DNA of 64,000 bases. It comes from Agarivorans sp050870875. Its GTDB lineage: Bacteria; Pseudomonadota; Gammaproteobacteria; Enterobacterales; Celerinatantimonadaceae. Made by a program: the position numbers and the translations under genes. Numbering within the stretch: the stretch's first letter is position 1; the number at the start of each line of letters is the position of its first letter. Under the pieces are notes generated by a model that ran no database searches, was not told the DNA's origin, and saw only the letters and a list, made by a program, of their open reading frames with translations. The stretch covers positions 930,001 through 994,000 of the forward strand of contig NZ_CP194041.2 in the NCBI RefSeq assembly GCF_050870875.2, in the 5' to 3' direction. Positions 18,250 through 27,026 of this stretch are shown piece by piece.

Positions 18250-18395
18250 TGGTCTGGGTATTTTTCCTTACTGATTGGTTTTACTGTCAAATCTTTGGCT
18301 GAGTCTTTACACTTAGCAAAGATTGTGCCTTCAGATCGGATTAAGGCAAGGTTTTTTAATGATATTTTTGCACTGAGTTGTGGTTAGGGGGCGAA

Positions 18396-19760
18396 ATGGC
18401 AAAAGTGAAAACGGCCTATGTATGTAACGACTGTGGTGCTGACTTCCCGCGCTGGCAAGGTCAATGCGGTGAATGTAAAGCCTGGAATACCATTAGTGAA
18501 GTCCGTTTAAGTGCTGCGCCTGCGCGTAATGACCGCTTTAGCGGATACGCAGGAGGGACCAGTGTCGGTAAGGTTCAAACCTTAGACAGTATTGATTTAG
18601 CTGAATTACCACGTTTTTCGACTGGATTTGTTGAGTTTGATAGGGTTCTTGGCGGTGGCGTTGTGCCGGGAAGTGCCACTTTGATTGGCGGCAGTCCAGG
18701 TGCCGGGAAGAGTACTTTGTTACTGCAGACCATGTGTGGCTTGGCTCAGCATATGACTACCTTGTATGTCACTGGTGAAGAGTCGCTTCAACAAATCGCT
18801 TTGCGAGCCCAACGTTTGGGCTTACCGAAAGACAAACTGCAATTGTTAGCCGAAACCAGTGTTGAGCAAATTGGTCAAATCGCCTTACAAGTTAAACCTA
18901 AAATGATGGTTATTGATTCGATCCAGGTGATGCATATGGCAGATATTCAGTCGGCTCCCGGAGGCGTTAGTCAAGTTCGAGAGAGTGCCGCTTGGTTGAC
19001 TCGTTTTGCCAAACAACACCATATAGCGATGTTTATGGTAGGACACGTGACCAAAGATGGTTCTTTGGCAGGGCCTAAAGTGTTGGAGCACTGCATCGAT
19101 TGCTCGATTATGTTAGAAGGTGATGCCGATGGGCGTTTTCGTACCTTGCGCGGCCACAAAAACCGTTTTGGAGCGATTAATGAGTTAGGGGTGTTTGCGA
19201 TGACCGAGCAGGGGATGCGGGAAGTTTCCAACCCTTCGGCAATTTTTTTATCGCGAGGTCAAGAGCCCGCACCTGGCTCGGTGGTGATGGTGGTATGGGA
19301 GGGGACTCGTCCGCTGTTGGTGGAGATCCAAGCCTTGGTTGACTATAGCCAAATGGCTAATCCGCGACGGGTTGCAGTGGGTTTTGAGCAAAACCGTTTA
19401 GCGATGTTACTGGCCGTGATGCATCGCCATGCGGGGGTTCAGATGTCGGATCAGGATGTATTTACCAATATTGTTGGTGGCGTGAGAGTTGCCGAAACTG
19501 GTGCCGATTTAGCCCTGTTGGTGGCAATGGTCTCGAGTTTTCGTAATCAAATCTTGCCTCGTGATTTAGTGGTTTTTGGTGAGGTGGGCTTATCGGGTGA
19601 AATTCGACCGGTGAGCAATGGTCAAGAACGGCTAAATGAAGCGGCTAAGCATGGTTTTAAACGCGCTATAATCCCTTTGGCAAATCGACCCAAAGTAGCC
19701 ATTAAGGGACTTGAGGTGATAGCGGTTGCTAAGCTGGTTGAAGCTTTAGAAGCGGTTTAA
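18396..19760 (+). CDS. radA: DNA repair protein RadA
   Basis: 454 residues from the ATG at 18396 (MAKVKTAYVC), preceded by AGGGGG; an upstream in-frame start adds only six residues. The N-terminal C4 zinc finger is CNDCG...CGEC. The RecA-like ATPase has Walker A GGSPGAGKST, and the RadA-specific HKNRFG motif is present. A C-terminal Lon-like domain ends with GEVGLSGEIRPV. It is a DnaB-type helicase that processes recombination intermediates. Its last 4 bp overlap the convergent PilZ gene. Confidence 0.96.
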   Translation: MAKVKTAYVCNDCGADFPRWQGQCGECKAWNTISEVRLSAAPARNDRFSGYAGGTSVGKVQTLDSIDLAELPRFSTGFVEFDRVLGGGVVPGSATLIGGSPGAGKSTLLLQTMCGLAQHMTTLYVTGEESLQQIALRAQRLGLPKDKLQLLAETSVEQIGQIALQVKPKMMVIDSIQVMHMADIQSAPGGVSQVRESAAWLTRFAKQHHIAMFMVGHVTKDGSLAGPKVLEHCIDCSIMLEGDADGRFRTLRGHKNRFGAINELGVFAMTEQGMREVSNPSAIFLSRGQEPAPGSVVMVVWEGTRPLLVEIQALVDYSQMANPRRVAVGFEQNRLAMLLAVMHRHAGVQMSDQDVFTNIVGGVRVAETGADLALLVAMVSSFRNQILPRDLVVFGEVGLSGEIRPVSNGQERLNEAAKHGFKRAIIPLANRPKVAIKGLEVIAVAKLVEALEAV

Positions 19761-20137
19761 TCCGCTTCTATCGGTTGTGCAACTAAGTGTTCTAACTCTC
19801 GGTGTAGCAGTTCATCATCACCTAAATTGAGTTCAATCAGGCGTTTAAGGTGACTGGCGCTTTCTAAGTCAAGATGAAGACAGCGTAAGCCTAGCTGTTT
19901 GTCTCGTAGATGTTTTACTTCTACATCCATGGTAATGGTCAGTTCTTCAACGGCCATGTCAGTTAAGTTAAAGCTAAGCGTGAGTTGACTTAATTGTTCA
20001 TCCCAGTCTTGGGGGAGCGTAACCAGAGCTCCACGCAGAGATAAGTCTAATAGTTTACATGACCAAAATTGCTCTCCGTGGTTGAGAGAGGCTGGGCGGT
20101 CAAATAATACTCGCAAAAATTGGCGACGTTCATGCAT
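19757..20137 (-). CDS. Single PilZ-domain protein
   Basis: 126 residues, essentially one PilZ domain: RRQFLRVLFDRPA at the N-terminus supplies the R-x3-R motif and LLDLSLRGALV the DxSxxG motif, so c-di-GMP binding is likely. Convergent with radA, with a 4-bp overlap at the 3' ends. The target is unknown. With the two-PilZ gene on the other side of radA it makes a small c-di-GMP output cluster. Confidence 0.85.
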   Translation of the reverse strand: MHERRQFLRVLFDRPASLNHGEQFWSCKLLDLSLRGALVTLPQDWDEQLSQLTLSFNLTDMAVEELTITMDVEVKHLRDKQLGLRCLHLDLESASHLKRLIELNLGDDELLHRELEHLVAQPIEAD

Positions 20138-20532
20138 AAAGCGCTTCCTAATATGGCCTTTAACTTGCCCCTAAGACTAGCTTAAATAAGTCTAATTTGC
20201 AGCAATCAAGATAAAAATCATCTGCTGCTGAAATGCGGTGAGTATTTGTTGATGTAGAGGATGTTGCTTTAGCCCGCTTCTAGACCAAAGTATTTGTCGC
20301 TGTTTTCTAGCTTGTGATTAGGGGGGCATTTTCATCATTGCATGTTAGCGTTTCTTCCTTCGTATAAAGAAGCGAGACATGGCGCTAAAATTATTCATCA
20401 ATGCTCAACAAGCCTTAGGTTCATGATTTGGCCGCGTCGCTTAAATGAGGGGGAAGCACTATGATTAAATAGACGCCGTATGGGTTTGGGAAGACACAGT
20501 GATCCCTCATGTTCGTATAACTAGAGTGATAG
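20138..20532. other. 395-bp intergenic region
   Basis: It lies between divergently transcribed PilZ and amidotransferase-like genes and must contain both promoters. No ORF, repeat or recognised operator stands out. Confidence 0.4.
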
Positions 20533-21270
20533 ATGAATCGATCAGCAGAGCAATTAACGATTTTGTTGATTCAAATTCGCGATGATTTGAATACACGTAT
20601 CGAAGAACTCGCTAGTTTTAGCCATTTTTGTGGCGTACCAGCGGCGCAATTTCGCGTGCTGAATGTCTTTGAGCAAGCTCATTTTGACGAACGAGTATTA
20701 CTTGATGTGGATGCGGTATTAGTGGGCGGCTCTAGTGAAGCCAGCGTGCTGCAACCGCAGCGTTATCCTTTTGTATCCGCCATTCAAGGTTTATTACTCG
20801 CCTGTATTGAGCGACAGCTTCCGACTTTTTGTTCTTGTTTTGGCTTTCAGTTATCGGTATTAGCTTTAGGAGGAGAAATTCATCACCAGTCGCAAGGTTT
20901 TGAAATGGGAACCTTGGCGCTTCATCTTCACCGAGCCGCAGCCAAAGACCCGCTGTTTAAAGAACTTCCAGATCCGTTTTTGGCGGTATCGGTCCATCGA
21001 GATAGTGCACTTTGTTTGCCGGACTGTTGTCAAGTATTGGCTTATAGTGAACAATGTTTGCATGCCTTTAAGCACAAACTGGCACCGTTTTGGGCAACTC
21101 AGTTTCATCCTGAAGTGAATCGCAGTATCTTGGTTGAGCGGTTAAGCCAATTTAAACATCAGTACACGCAGGGGGAGCAGCATTTGCAGCAAGTATTGAG
21201 CCGAGTTCAGGAAACGCCAGAGAGTAATGCGCTATTAGCCAGTTTTATTCAACGAGTCGTGCTCGCATGA
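20533..21270 (+). CDS. Class I glutamine amidotransferase-like protein
   Basis: 245 residues with the class I GATase fold. The nucleophile elbow reads CSCFGFQLS (residues ~100-108), where the usual form is G-x-C-x-G, and the catalytic His-Glu pair lies in TQFHPEVN. It resembles stand-alone GMP-synthase-like GATases (YfeJ/GuaA-N type) that act on unknown substrates or cleave gamma-glutamyl bonds. The downstream gene overlaps by 4 bp and is probably co-translated. The Gly-to-Ser change before Cys is worth noting but does not by itself abolish activity. Confidence 0.75.
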   Translation: MNRSAEQLTILLIQIRDDLNTRIEELASFSHFCGVPAAQFRVLNVFEQAHFDERVLLDVDAVLVGGSSEASVLQPQRYPFVSAIQGLLLACIERQLPTFCSCFGFQLSVLALGGEIHHQSQGFEMGTLALHLHRAAAKDPLFKELPDPFLAVSVHRDSALCLPDCCQVLAYSEQCLHAFKHKLAPFWATQFHPEVNRSILVERLSQFKHQYTQGEQHLQQVLSRVQETPESNALLASFIQRVVLA

Positions 21271-21653
21271 GAATAGTCAAAATTCTAGTGCTCTGTATTT
21301 TCGGCTGGTTTTTCTTGGCGGCAAAACCCAACTTAACCGGCTTTCGGCCAGAGCAAGTATGCCAAGCAGGCATCGCGAGCATGGCCTCGGTGGCTCCAAA
21401 ACAAGTCAGTATTTATCGCAGTCAAGCTCCCTTATGGCAATTGCGACTAAGCAAACATGGCCAAACTCAAAGCTATTATTGCCAATTACAAGCCGATGAA
21501 ATTTTGTGGCGACGTGCTGAAGATAGCCTGTGGCAGGACAGTCCGAAGCTGCGTTTTCAAACCAATTCGAGTTCTCGGCAATTGATTATCACTCACTACC
21601 TTGGGCAAGCACGCTTGGCTGAACATAATTTTCGTGGTGAAGATTTCCTCTAG
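21267..21653 (+). CDS. Small exported or membrane-anchored hypothetical protein
   Basis: 128 residues. An N-terminal hydrophobic segment (ILVLCIFGWFFLAA) looks like a signal anchor or signal peptide, followed by a soluble domain with two cysteines (EQVCQAG and SYYCQLQ). Start ATG overlaps the amidotransferase stop (ATGA). I do not recognise the family. Tight coupling suggests it works with, or is at least expressed with, the amidotransferase-like protein. Confidence 0.6.
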   Translation: MRIVKILVLCIFGWFFLAAKPNLTGFRPEQVCQAGIASMASVAPKQVSIYRSQAPLWQLRLSKHGQTQSYYCQLQADEILWRRAEDSLWQDSPKLRFQTNSSSRQLIITHYLGQARLAEHNFRGEDFL

Positions 21654-22003
21654 TACGCATGATATCCCATCGATTAAGGCGCGCAGCTACCTCGATGGCT
21701 CAAGCTCGCCTTGTGTCGTTTTGGGGCTACAGTTTTGCAGCCTTATCTAAAACCACATCATTGATTTGTGTGCAGCATTGCTTGCGATGGCATTGGTTTG
21801 ATATATAAGCCAAAAACCACTTTAGAGGAATTGGTTTTAGTAAGAGGTGTCTGGTTCAATATCTAGTTTATGATTTTGCTTTAAGTCAAAAAAGCAGCTT
21901 AAAAATCTTGAATGGCTAGTGTTTTGCAGGTATTCTCCCGCGAAAATATATATTCATCTCCTGTGAATATAACAACACATTTAGCTTAATAGAGTGATTT
22001 TAT
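21654..22003. promoter_or_regulatory. Intergenic region with inverted repeat upstream of the YjiH-like gene
   Basis: 350 bp without a gene. An 8-bp perfect inverted repeat TATATTCA/TGAATATA with a 7-nt spacer lies at 21949-21971, 33 bp before the first possible start of the next gene. This is a good position for an operator. The regulator is not recognised; the half-sites face the opposite way from ArgR boxes. Confidence 0.45.
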
Positions 22004-23392
22004 ATGCGTGACGTGGAGGCGCTCAGCGTGCCTGATTCCGATCAAACCATCCCCTCAACTCAAATCCCAGCTTGGAAGTTTATCTTACCGTCTTTGCTGG
22101 GGATCTTTTTGTTCATGCTACCGCTGCCTTATAACGGTTCTTACACGATTCCGGTGGCTATCTTGGCAAAAAGCTTGGTAGCAGGCCTGGGCGATAGCGC
22201 CTTATGGCTGGTCGTGGGGTTTATTACGATTAGTGCCATCATGTCGACTTATACCTTGCTTACCAAGCCTCGTTGGTTGGGTAAAAATGCCTTATTAACG
22301 TCTCTGTTTAAGGTCTCAAAGGCTTGGTATGGGATCCGTATGCTGGGCTGGGTATTAGTATTGCTGTGTGCCTTCAAGATAGGCCCCGAGGCGATTTGGT
22401 CGGGTGATACTGGTGGACTCATTTTAGGAGACTTACTACCCACACTACTCAGTGTATTTATTTTCGCTGGCTTGTTATTACCACTCTTGTTGAATTTTGG
22501 CTTGCTAGAGTTTGTGGGCACTTTACTGAGCAAGGTGATGCGTCCGGTATTTGGGCTGCCGGGCCGCAGCGCCGTAGATTGTATGGCATCTTGGTTAGGT
22601 GATGGCAGTGTCGGGATCTTGTTGACCAACAAACAATATGAAGACAAACACTATACTCAGCGTGAAGGCGTCGTGATAGCGACAACCTTTTCGGCGGTGT
22701 CGATTACCTTTAGTTTGGTGGTATTAGCGCAGGTTAATTTGGAGCACATGTTTGCGCCCTTTTACTTAACCGTGTGTGTCGCTGGTGTTGCAGCTGCGGT
22801 CATTGTACCGCGCTTGCCACCCCTGTCGGGCTTTAGTGATAAGTTCATCGATGGCAGTCAGCGCCAGAAAAATAGTGAAGTGCTTCCCGAAGGCTATAGC
22901 AGCGTTGCTTGGGCATATAGCTTAGCGCGGCATCAAGCGGGCCGAGCCAGTCATCCAAAACAATTGCTTAAAGAAGGGCTGCACAACGTATTAGACATGG
23001 TTCTTGGGGTATTACCGGTAATTATGGCTGTGGGAACCGTCGCCTTAGTGATTGCAGATACCACCCCTATTTTTGCTTACTTAGGCAAGCCGTTTATTCC
23101 TTTATTAGAGTTGTTGCAATTGCCAGAAGCCGCACGGGCCTCAGAAACCTTGGTGGTAGGCTTTGCCGATATGTTTATTCCTTCGATTCTTGCCGCATCT
23201 ATCGAAGCCGATATCACCCGTTTTGTGATTGCCGCAGTGTCGGTGACGCAGTTGATTTACTTATCGGAAGTGGGTGCCTTAATTATGGGGAGCCAGTTGC
23301 CGGTGAAATTGTGGCAGTTGTTTGCGATATTTTTAATTCGTACCCTAGTCACCTTGCCGTTGATTGCGTTGATGGCGCATCTATTCTTTTAG
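22004..23392 (+). CDS. YjiH-family nucleoside-recognition (Gate) domain membrane protein
   Basis: 462 residues, multi-spanning. N-terminal helices (FILPSLLGIFLFMLPL) lead to Gate-type segments (LPGRSAVDCMASWLGDGSVGILLTNKQYE, and later LVVGFADMFIPSILAASI). The family is annotated from the gate domain shared with nucleoside transporters; its substrate is unknown. The ATG at 22004 is given, but GTG at 22028 (PDSDQTIP...) has GGAGG at ideal 8-nt spacing and may be the true start. Confidence 0.75.
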   Translation: MRDVEALSVPDSDQTIPSTQIPAWKFILPSLLGIFLFMLPLPYNGSYTIPVAILAKSLVAGLGDSALWLVVGFITISAIMSTYTLLTKPRWLGKNALLTSLFKVSKAWYGIRMLGWVLVLLCAFKIGPEAIWSGDTGGLILGDLLPTLLSVFIFAGLLLPLLLNFGLLEFVGTLLSKVMRPVFGLPGRSAVDCMASWLGDGSVGILLTNKQYEDKHYTQREGVVIATTFSAVSITFSLVVLAQVNLEHMFAPFYLTVCVAGVAAAVIVPRLPPLSGFSDKFIDGSQRQKNSEVLPEGYSSVAWAYSLARHQAGRASHPKQLLKEGLHNVLDMVLGVLPVIMAVGTVALVIADTTPIFAYLGKPFIPLLELLQLPEAARASETLVVGFADMFIPSILAASIEADITRFVIAAVSVTQLIYLSEVGALIMGSQLPVKLWQLFAIFLIRTLVTLPLIALMAHLFF

Positions 23393-23506
23393 AACTGACA
23401 TTTTGGCGATACTTAATACTGTAGATTGTTAAGTATCGCTGCTATGGTATTGCTCCAATCAATATTTACCCTCATCAATTAGCGAGTAATCAAAGTGGAA
23501 AAAACT

Positions 23507-24154
23507 ATGGCTTATCGCGCCGCTGTATTTGATATGGATGGCTTATTACTCGATAGTGAGCGGGTGTCGTACGATACCTTCGCAGCTGCTTGCGCCGAGT
23601 TGAGTATCGAATTTAAAGAGTCCGTTTACTTACAAATTATTGGGACTAATGCGCAACAGATTAAAAAAATCTTATGTGCAGGCTACGGCCAAGACCTCCC
23701 TTATGACCAATTACGGGCGTGTTGGATAGCTAAGTATCATGCAATTGTGATGCATCAAGCAGTTCCCTTAAAAACTGGGGCGCTGGCTTTGTTGCAATGG
23801 TTTAAATCTGAATCGATTCCGGTAGCGCTGGCCACTTCATCGGCCCGAGATACGGCAGAAAAGAAATTGGAGCATGCGGGGATCCGTCAGTTTTTCGATC
23901 ATATCTCAACCGGTTGTGAAGTCACATATAGTAAACCTCATCCGGAGATTTTCCTTAAGGCTGCGCAGGGTTTGGCGGTAGATCCACAGCATTGTCTGGC
24001 CTTTGAAGACTCAGACAATGGCGTGCGTGCAGCGGTGGCTGCCGGGATGCAAGTGTATCAAGTTCCCGATCTGATCCCCCCTAGCGAGCAGCTTAAGCTA
24101 TTGAATCATGAGATCCGCTTGTCCCTTAGCGAGGTCCTAGCCGAGCTGGCTTAA
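23507..24154 (+). CDS. HAD-superfamily hydrolase, beta-phosphoglucomutase-like
   Basis: About 215 residues. HAD motifs: FDMDGLLLDSE (motif I with both Asp), ATSSARDTAEKKLE (motif II), KPHPEIF (motif III Lys) and AFEDSDNGVRAA (motif IV). The cap lies between residues ~15 and 85. This is the YcjU/YniC/YqaB group of small sugar-phosphate phosphatases or mutases; substrate not determinable. ATG at 23507 has GTGGAA upstream; a GTG at 23495 would add four residues. Confidence 0.85.
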   Translation: MAYRAAVFDMDGLLLDSERVSYDTFAAACAELSIEFKESVYLQIIGTNAQQIKKILCAGYGQDLPYDQLRACWIAKYHAIVMHQAVPLKTGALALLQWFKSESIPVALATSSARDTAEKKLEHAGIRQFFDHISTGCEVTYSKPHPEIFLKAAQGLAVDPQHCLAFEDSDNGVRAAVAAGMQVYQVPDLIPPSEQLKLLNHEIRLSLSEVLAELA

Positions 24155-24233
24155 TCGCCGTTAATTTTTTGACGCTAGCTGCTGGCACTGTTTTTGCTCA
24201 ATCAAGATGATTAACATCAGGATTGAGCAAATT

Positions 24234-24812
24234 ATGATAGAAATACAGATCAGTGAAAATGTGCAAGCAAGCTTACCACGGGCATTTCCTTCCTTAGAGC
24301 ATGCTTTTTTCCGCCATCGCTGGAGTGCTCATGCTTTTGCTGTTGGTGACCACGAGTGTTTGGCCGTGATTGAGCGAAATAGTGGCTACGTCATATTATT
24401 CTTTGATTTATGCCAAGCGGATTACCTGCATTTTTCTCGGGTTCTACAGCTGCGCTTACTAACAGAAGCGATCGCCGTGGCGGATCTGGAAGAAGATGAA
24501 GCCGCGTGTTTAAAACAGCGAATGCTGGCTGATTTTCAAAACATCATGGTCACCGAAGGGGTCAATCACCCAATCACCCCGCAACTTGATAAAGTGAAAG
24601 GTTTGGTATTGGCAATGGCTCAGCGCGAAGGCGGTGTGCCTAAGCAGCAAATGGAAGAGTTTCGTTGGGGAGTTATTTTAAATGACTTTGCACAGCGTCA
24701 TTCTGGCTTAAGTCCTTATCAACAGATGCAGCAACAATGGCAAGAAATGGCGGTGAACGTACCTTTGAGTCGCGATCATGTTTCACAGGCGAAGCAACCC
24801 GTTCTTCACTAA
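24234..24812 (+). CDS. Hypothetical protein, DUF6933-like
   Basis: About 192 residues from the ATG at 24234 (MIEIQISENVQ); an earlier ATG at 24207 is possible. A compact alpha/beta N-terminal part has HRWSAHAFAVGDHECLAVIERNSGYVILFFDL, which resembles the W-H...CL...S...F pattern of DUF6933 proteins from memory. The C-terminal half is helical and Gln-rich. No signal or membrane segment. Function unknown. Confidence 0.6.
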   Translation: MIEIQISENVQASLPRAFPSLEHAFFRHRWSAHAFAVGDHECLAVIERNSGYVILFFDLCQADYLHFSRVLQLRLLTEAIAVADLEEDEAACLKQRMLADFQNIMVTEGVNHPITPQLDKVKGLVLAMAQREGGVPKQQMEEFRWGVILNDFAQRHSGLSPYQQMQQQWQEMAVNVPLSRDHVSQAKQPVLH

Positions 24813-24860
24813 TGGCTAAGCTTTAAGTCATACCACAGTTGGTGGAGTTCTAGGGTATTT

Positions 24861-25019
24861 ATGGCTTCGGTCAATGCTGAACAAGTGATATCATATTTTG
24901 CCGTTGGTATTGCCGATAAGTGCAGCATTGAGCGACTAAAAAGCATTTGGTATTTTATTGATAAAACAGAACACCGCACCGAGTTTGTATTGAGTCGCGT
25001 ATTAGAGAACTCGAGTTAG
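24861..25019 (+). CDS. Possible small protein of 52 residues
   Basis: An intact 52-codon ORF (MASVNAEQVISYFAVGIADK start) with AGGG 5 nt before the ATG, in a gap between two same-strand genes. The composition is protein-like: mixed helix with LKSIWYFIDK and SRVLENSS. No family recognised. It is real if conserved in relatives, and otherwise chance. Confidence 0.4.
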   Translation: MASVNAEQVISYFAVGIADKCSIERLKSIWYFIDKTEHRTEFVLSRVLENSS

Positions 25020-25093
25020 AATGAGGGCGTCACAAGCTCATTCGTTTTAAGCAACATTATTCAGTCGTCTCAACCTGGACATTGTGAATATCG

Positions 25094-26374
25094 ATGAACC
25101 AAAAATATAGTCACTTACCTCATATCCGCTCTCATGACGAGTTGCCCCTATACGAACTTATTCCTAACGTTGTTTGGATATTTGATCTGGATAAGCACGG
25201 TTGGTGGTGGGGGAACTCGGCGGCGGTCCGTTTTTGGGGCCTGGAAAACCTTGGCCAACTGATTGCCAAAGATTTGTCGGGGGATACTCAAGGTGCCCGA
25301 GAACGTACTGCCCAAACTTTTGAATTAGCGGCAAAAAATGGCTTAACCGTTGATCCGTGGACAACTTATCCCAACGGTAAACCTAAAACCTTACATATGA
25401 TGCATCGCGCGGTATTAGTCGGCCCGGACAAACATCGCGCCATTATTGCTTTTATTAACGAAGAGGTCGATCTGGGGGCTGAGCCAGAAAACTTACTACT
25501 GGTTGAAGCAATGCGTTATACCACGGTGCTGGTCACCAGTTTTACCCAGGCTGGTGAGGTGGTGATCGAAAATCCCGCGGCGACAGAAGCTTATAAACAC
25601 CTCAATCATAGTGAAATCGTCAACGACGGGTCTACTTTCGCGGCGCGCTTTGCTGATCCCAAAGAAGGTGAAGGTTGTCGTGAGCAGGCATTAAAAGAGC
25701 AAGGTGGGCGCTGGGAATATGTGATGAATACCAGCCAGGGAAAACGCACCCATACTTTAGATATACGCATCACTCGTCATCCGCTCAGTGGGGATTTTTT
25801 ATTACTGGTCGTTGAATACGATATTACCGAGTTGCATCTGGCATTGACGGTTGCCGAAGAAGCACAGGAGCAGCTTCGACAACTGGCGCATTACGATGCG
25901 CTGACCGGGCTTTCGTCGTTACATCTAATGCAGGAAAATGTCGCGTTGTTGATCCATCAAGCGGCCCGAGTGAAGCAGCGTTTAACTTTAATGTTCATTG
26001 ATCTGGATGATTTTAAAACCGTTAATGATACCTATGGTCATGACGCAGGTGATGAAGTGTTAAAAGCCGTGGCCGAGCGCTTGAAATTGAGCTTGCGTAA
26101 ATCAGATTTTATCGCTCGGCTAGGCGGTGATGAGTTCATTATTGTGCAAATGGATAGCCATACCGAACAACAAGCAGCCAAGGTGGCCAGTAAAATAATT
26201 GAAACACTTGCCAAGCCTTATGCCTTAAACAATGGTCAGGCGGAGATTGGCGCAAGCATTGGCATTGCTTTTTATCCTGAGCACGGCAACGACCTTGAGT
26301 GCTTAATTAAAGCGGCCGACGAATCGATGTATGTTGCGAAACGAAGGGGTAAAAATAGCTATTATTTTGCCTAA
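25094..26374 (+). CDS. PAS-domain diguanylate cyclase
   Basis: 426 residues, soluble. Residues ~15-240 hold PAS-type sensory segments (ELIPNVVWIFDLDKHGWWWGNSAAVRFWG; a second segment from ~130). The GGDEF domain spans ~255-426 with DALTGL, FIDLDDFKTVNDTYGHDAGDEVL and the active site LGGDEF. The product-inhibition I-site RxxD (RKSD) sits five residues before GGDEF. It should make c-di-GMP from GTP and be feedback-inhibited. The cofactor or ligand of the PAS region is unknown. It lies at the left edge of the accessory region. Confidence 0.93.
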   Translation: MNQKYSHLPHIRSHDELPLYELIPNVVWIFDLDKHGWWWGNSAAVRFWGLENLGQLIAKDLSGDTQGARERTAQTFELAAKNGLTVDPWTTYPNGKPKTLHMMHRAVLVGPDKHRAIIAFINEEVDLGAEPENLLLVEAMRYTTVLVTSFTQAGEVVIENPAATEAYKHLNHSEIVNDGSTFAARFADPKEGEGCREQALKEQGGRWEYVMNTSQGKRTHTLDIRITRHPLSGDFLLLVVEYDITELHLALTVAEEAQEQLRQLAHYDALTGLSSLHLMQENVALLIHQAARVKQRLTLMFIDLDDFKTVNDTYGHDAGDEVLKAVAERLKLSLRKSDFIARLGGDEFIIVQMDSHTEQQAAKVASKIIETLAKPYALNNGQAEIGASIGIAFYPEHGNDLECLIKAADESMYVAKRRGKNSYYFA

Positions 26375-26463
26375 TGTTTTATTTTGATACTTAGAATTGC
26401 TGTTTGATGATTGCTAGGGGGTAAATATAACGAAGGACCGTATGCAGACTTACCATTCTTATT

Positions 26464-26672
26464 CGAGAGTTTCGCCTCGCGGCGAGGTTATTACGCTTTA
26501 ACGGCCCAAGCTTAGCGAAGCCAAAACAAAGGTCGCCCTGCATTATCTTTATCCTTGCTGGCTTAGTGCCAAGCACCTGCGCAACTCGCTACGCTCAAAC
26601 AGACTTCAACTTTGCTCCCTTGTTCATTTGCGCTACTCGGCGAAGATGATGGGATTTAAAAGCGTAATCTTG
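26464..26672. repeat. Diverged copy of a widespread intergenic repeat
   Basis: The stretch contains TTCGCCTCGCGGCGAGG, a CTGCATTATC segment, CAACTCGCTACGCTCAAAC and CTCGGCGAAGATGATGGG in the order I recall for a repetitive non-coding element common in marine gammaproteobacteria. ORFs through it are spurious. It sits at the junction of conserved chromosome and accessory DNA. Confidence 0.45.
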
Positions 26673-26706
26673 GCTATCGAGAGTGTGAAAGGTTTTTGTT
26701 TTTAGA

Positions 26707-26718
26707 ATGGGTGTCTAG
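26707..26718 (+). repeat. Left copy of 12-bp inverted repeat bounding the cassette region
   Basis: ATGGGTGTCTAG here is the perfect reverse complement of CTAGACACCCAT at 32316-32327. The two copies enclose the SLATT and PHP-ATPase cassettes. They could be ends of a mobile unit, but similarity does not extend clearly beyond 12 bp. Confidence 0.45.
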
Positions 26719-26832
26719 TTTATTGTTAGAAATAAAGAACGCTTTAAGCGAGCTATTTTATTTCACTTTGGAGGGCTTGATATGACTTTCCACCAAGAAC
26801 GGTGAAGAGCCGATTGTATACAGTTAAGTGGG

Positions 26833-26983
26833 TTCCCATCTTTCTGCAAATGCATTACCATTTTTCACGCATGGTCAAAATGGTGATTCACTGATATGCT
26901 GTTGATAAAATTGAATATTAAAGGCTGTGTGAATTTCTGTGCTGCGTGATAGGTGGTAACTTCGCATGCGTGAAAGATGGGAA
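26833..26983 (+). other. Structured leader upstream of SLATT gene
   Basis: Two perfect inverted-repeat pairs converge on one 19-nt segment. TTCCCATCTTTC (26833-26844) pairs with GAAAGATGGGAA (26972-26983), and TTTCACGCATG (26863-26873) pairs with CATGCGTGAAA (26965-26975). The pairings are mutually exclusive where they share bases 26972-26975, so the leader could switch structure or be a small RNA. It ends 43 nt before the favoured SLATT start. Confidence 0.45.
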
Positions 26984-27026
26984 TTTGCATATTAATATAC
27001 TGTTATGGCAACAAGGATTTCAAATA

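Noticed and set aside
21949..21971. ArgR box upstream of the YjiH-like gene
   Set aside because: The half-sites are everted (ATTCA...TGAAT) relative to the ArgR consensus TGAAT-N4-ATTCA.
26391..26576. 61-codon minus-strand ORF
   Set aside because: It runs through the intergenic repeat and has no ribosome site.
26823..26829. GTTAAGT as the core of a third attC upstream of the SLATT gene
   Set aside because: It fits GTTRRRY but no complementary left arm ending in AAC was found.
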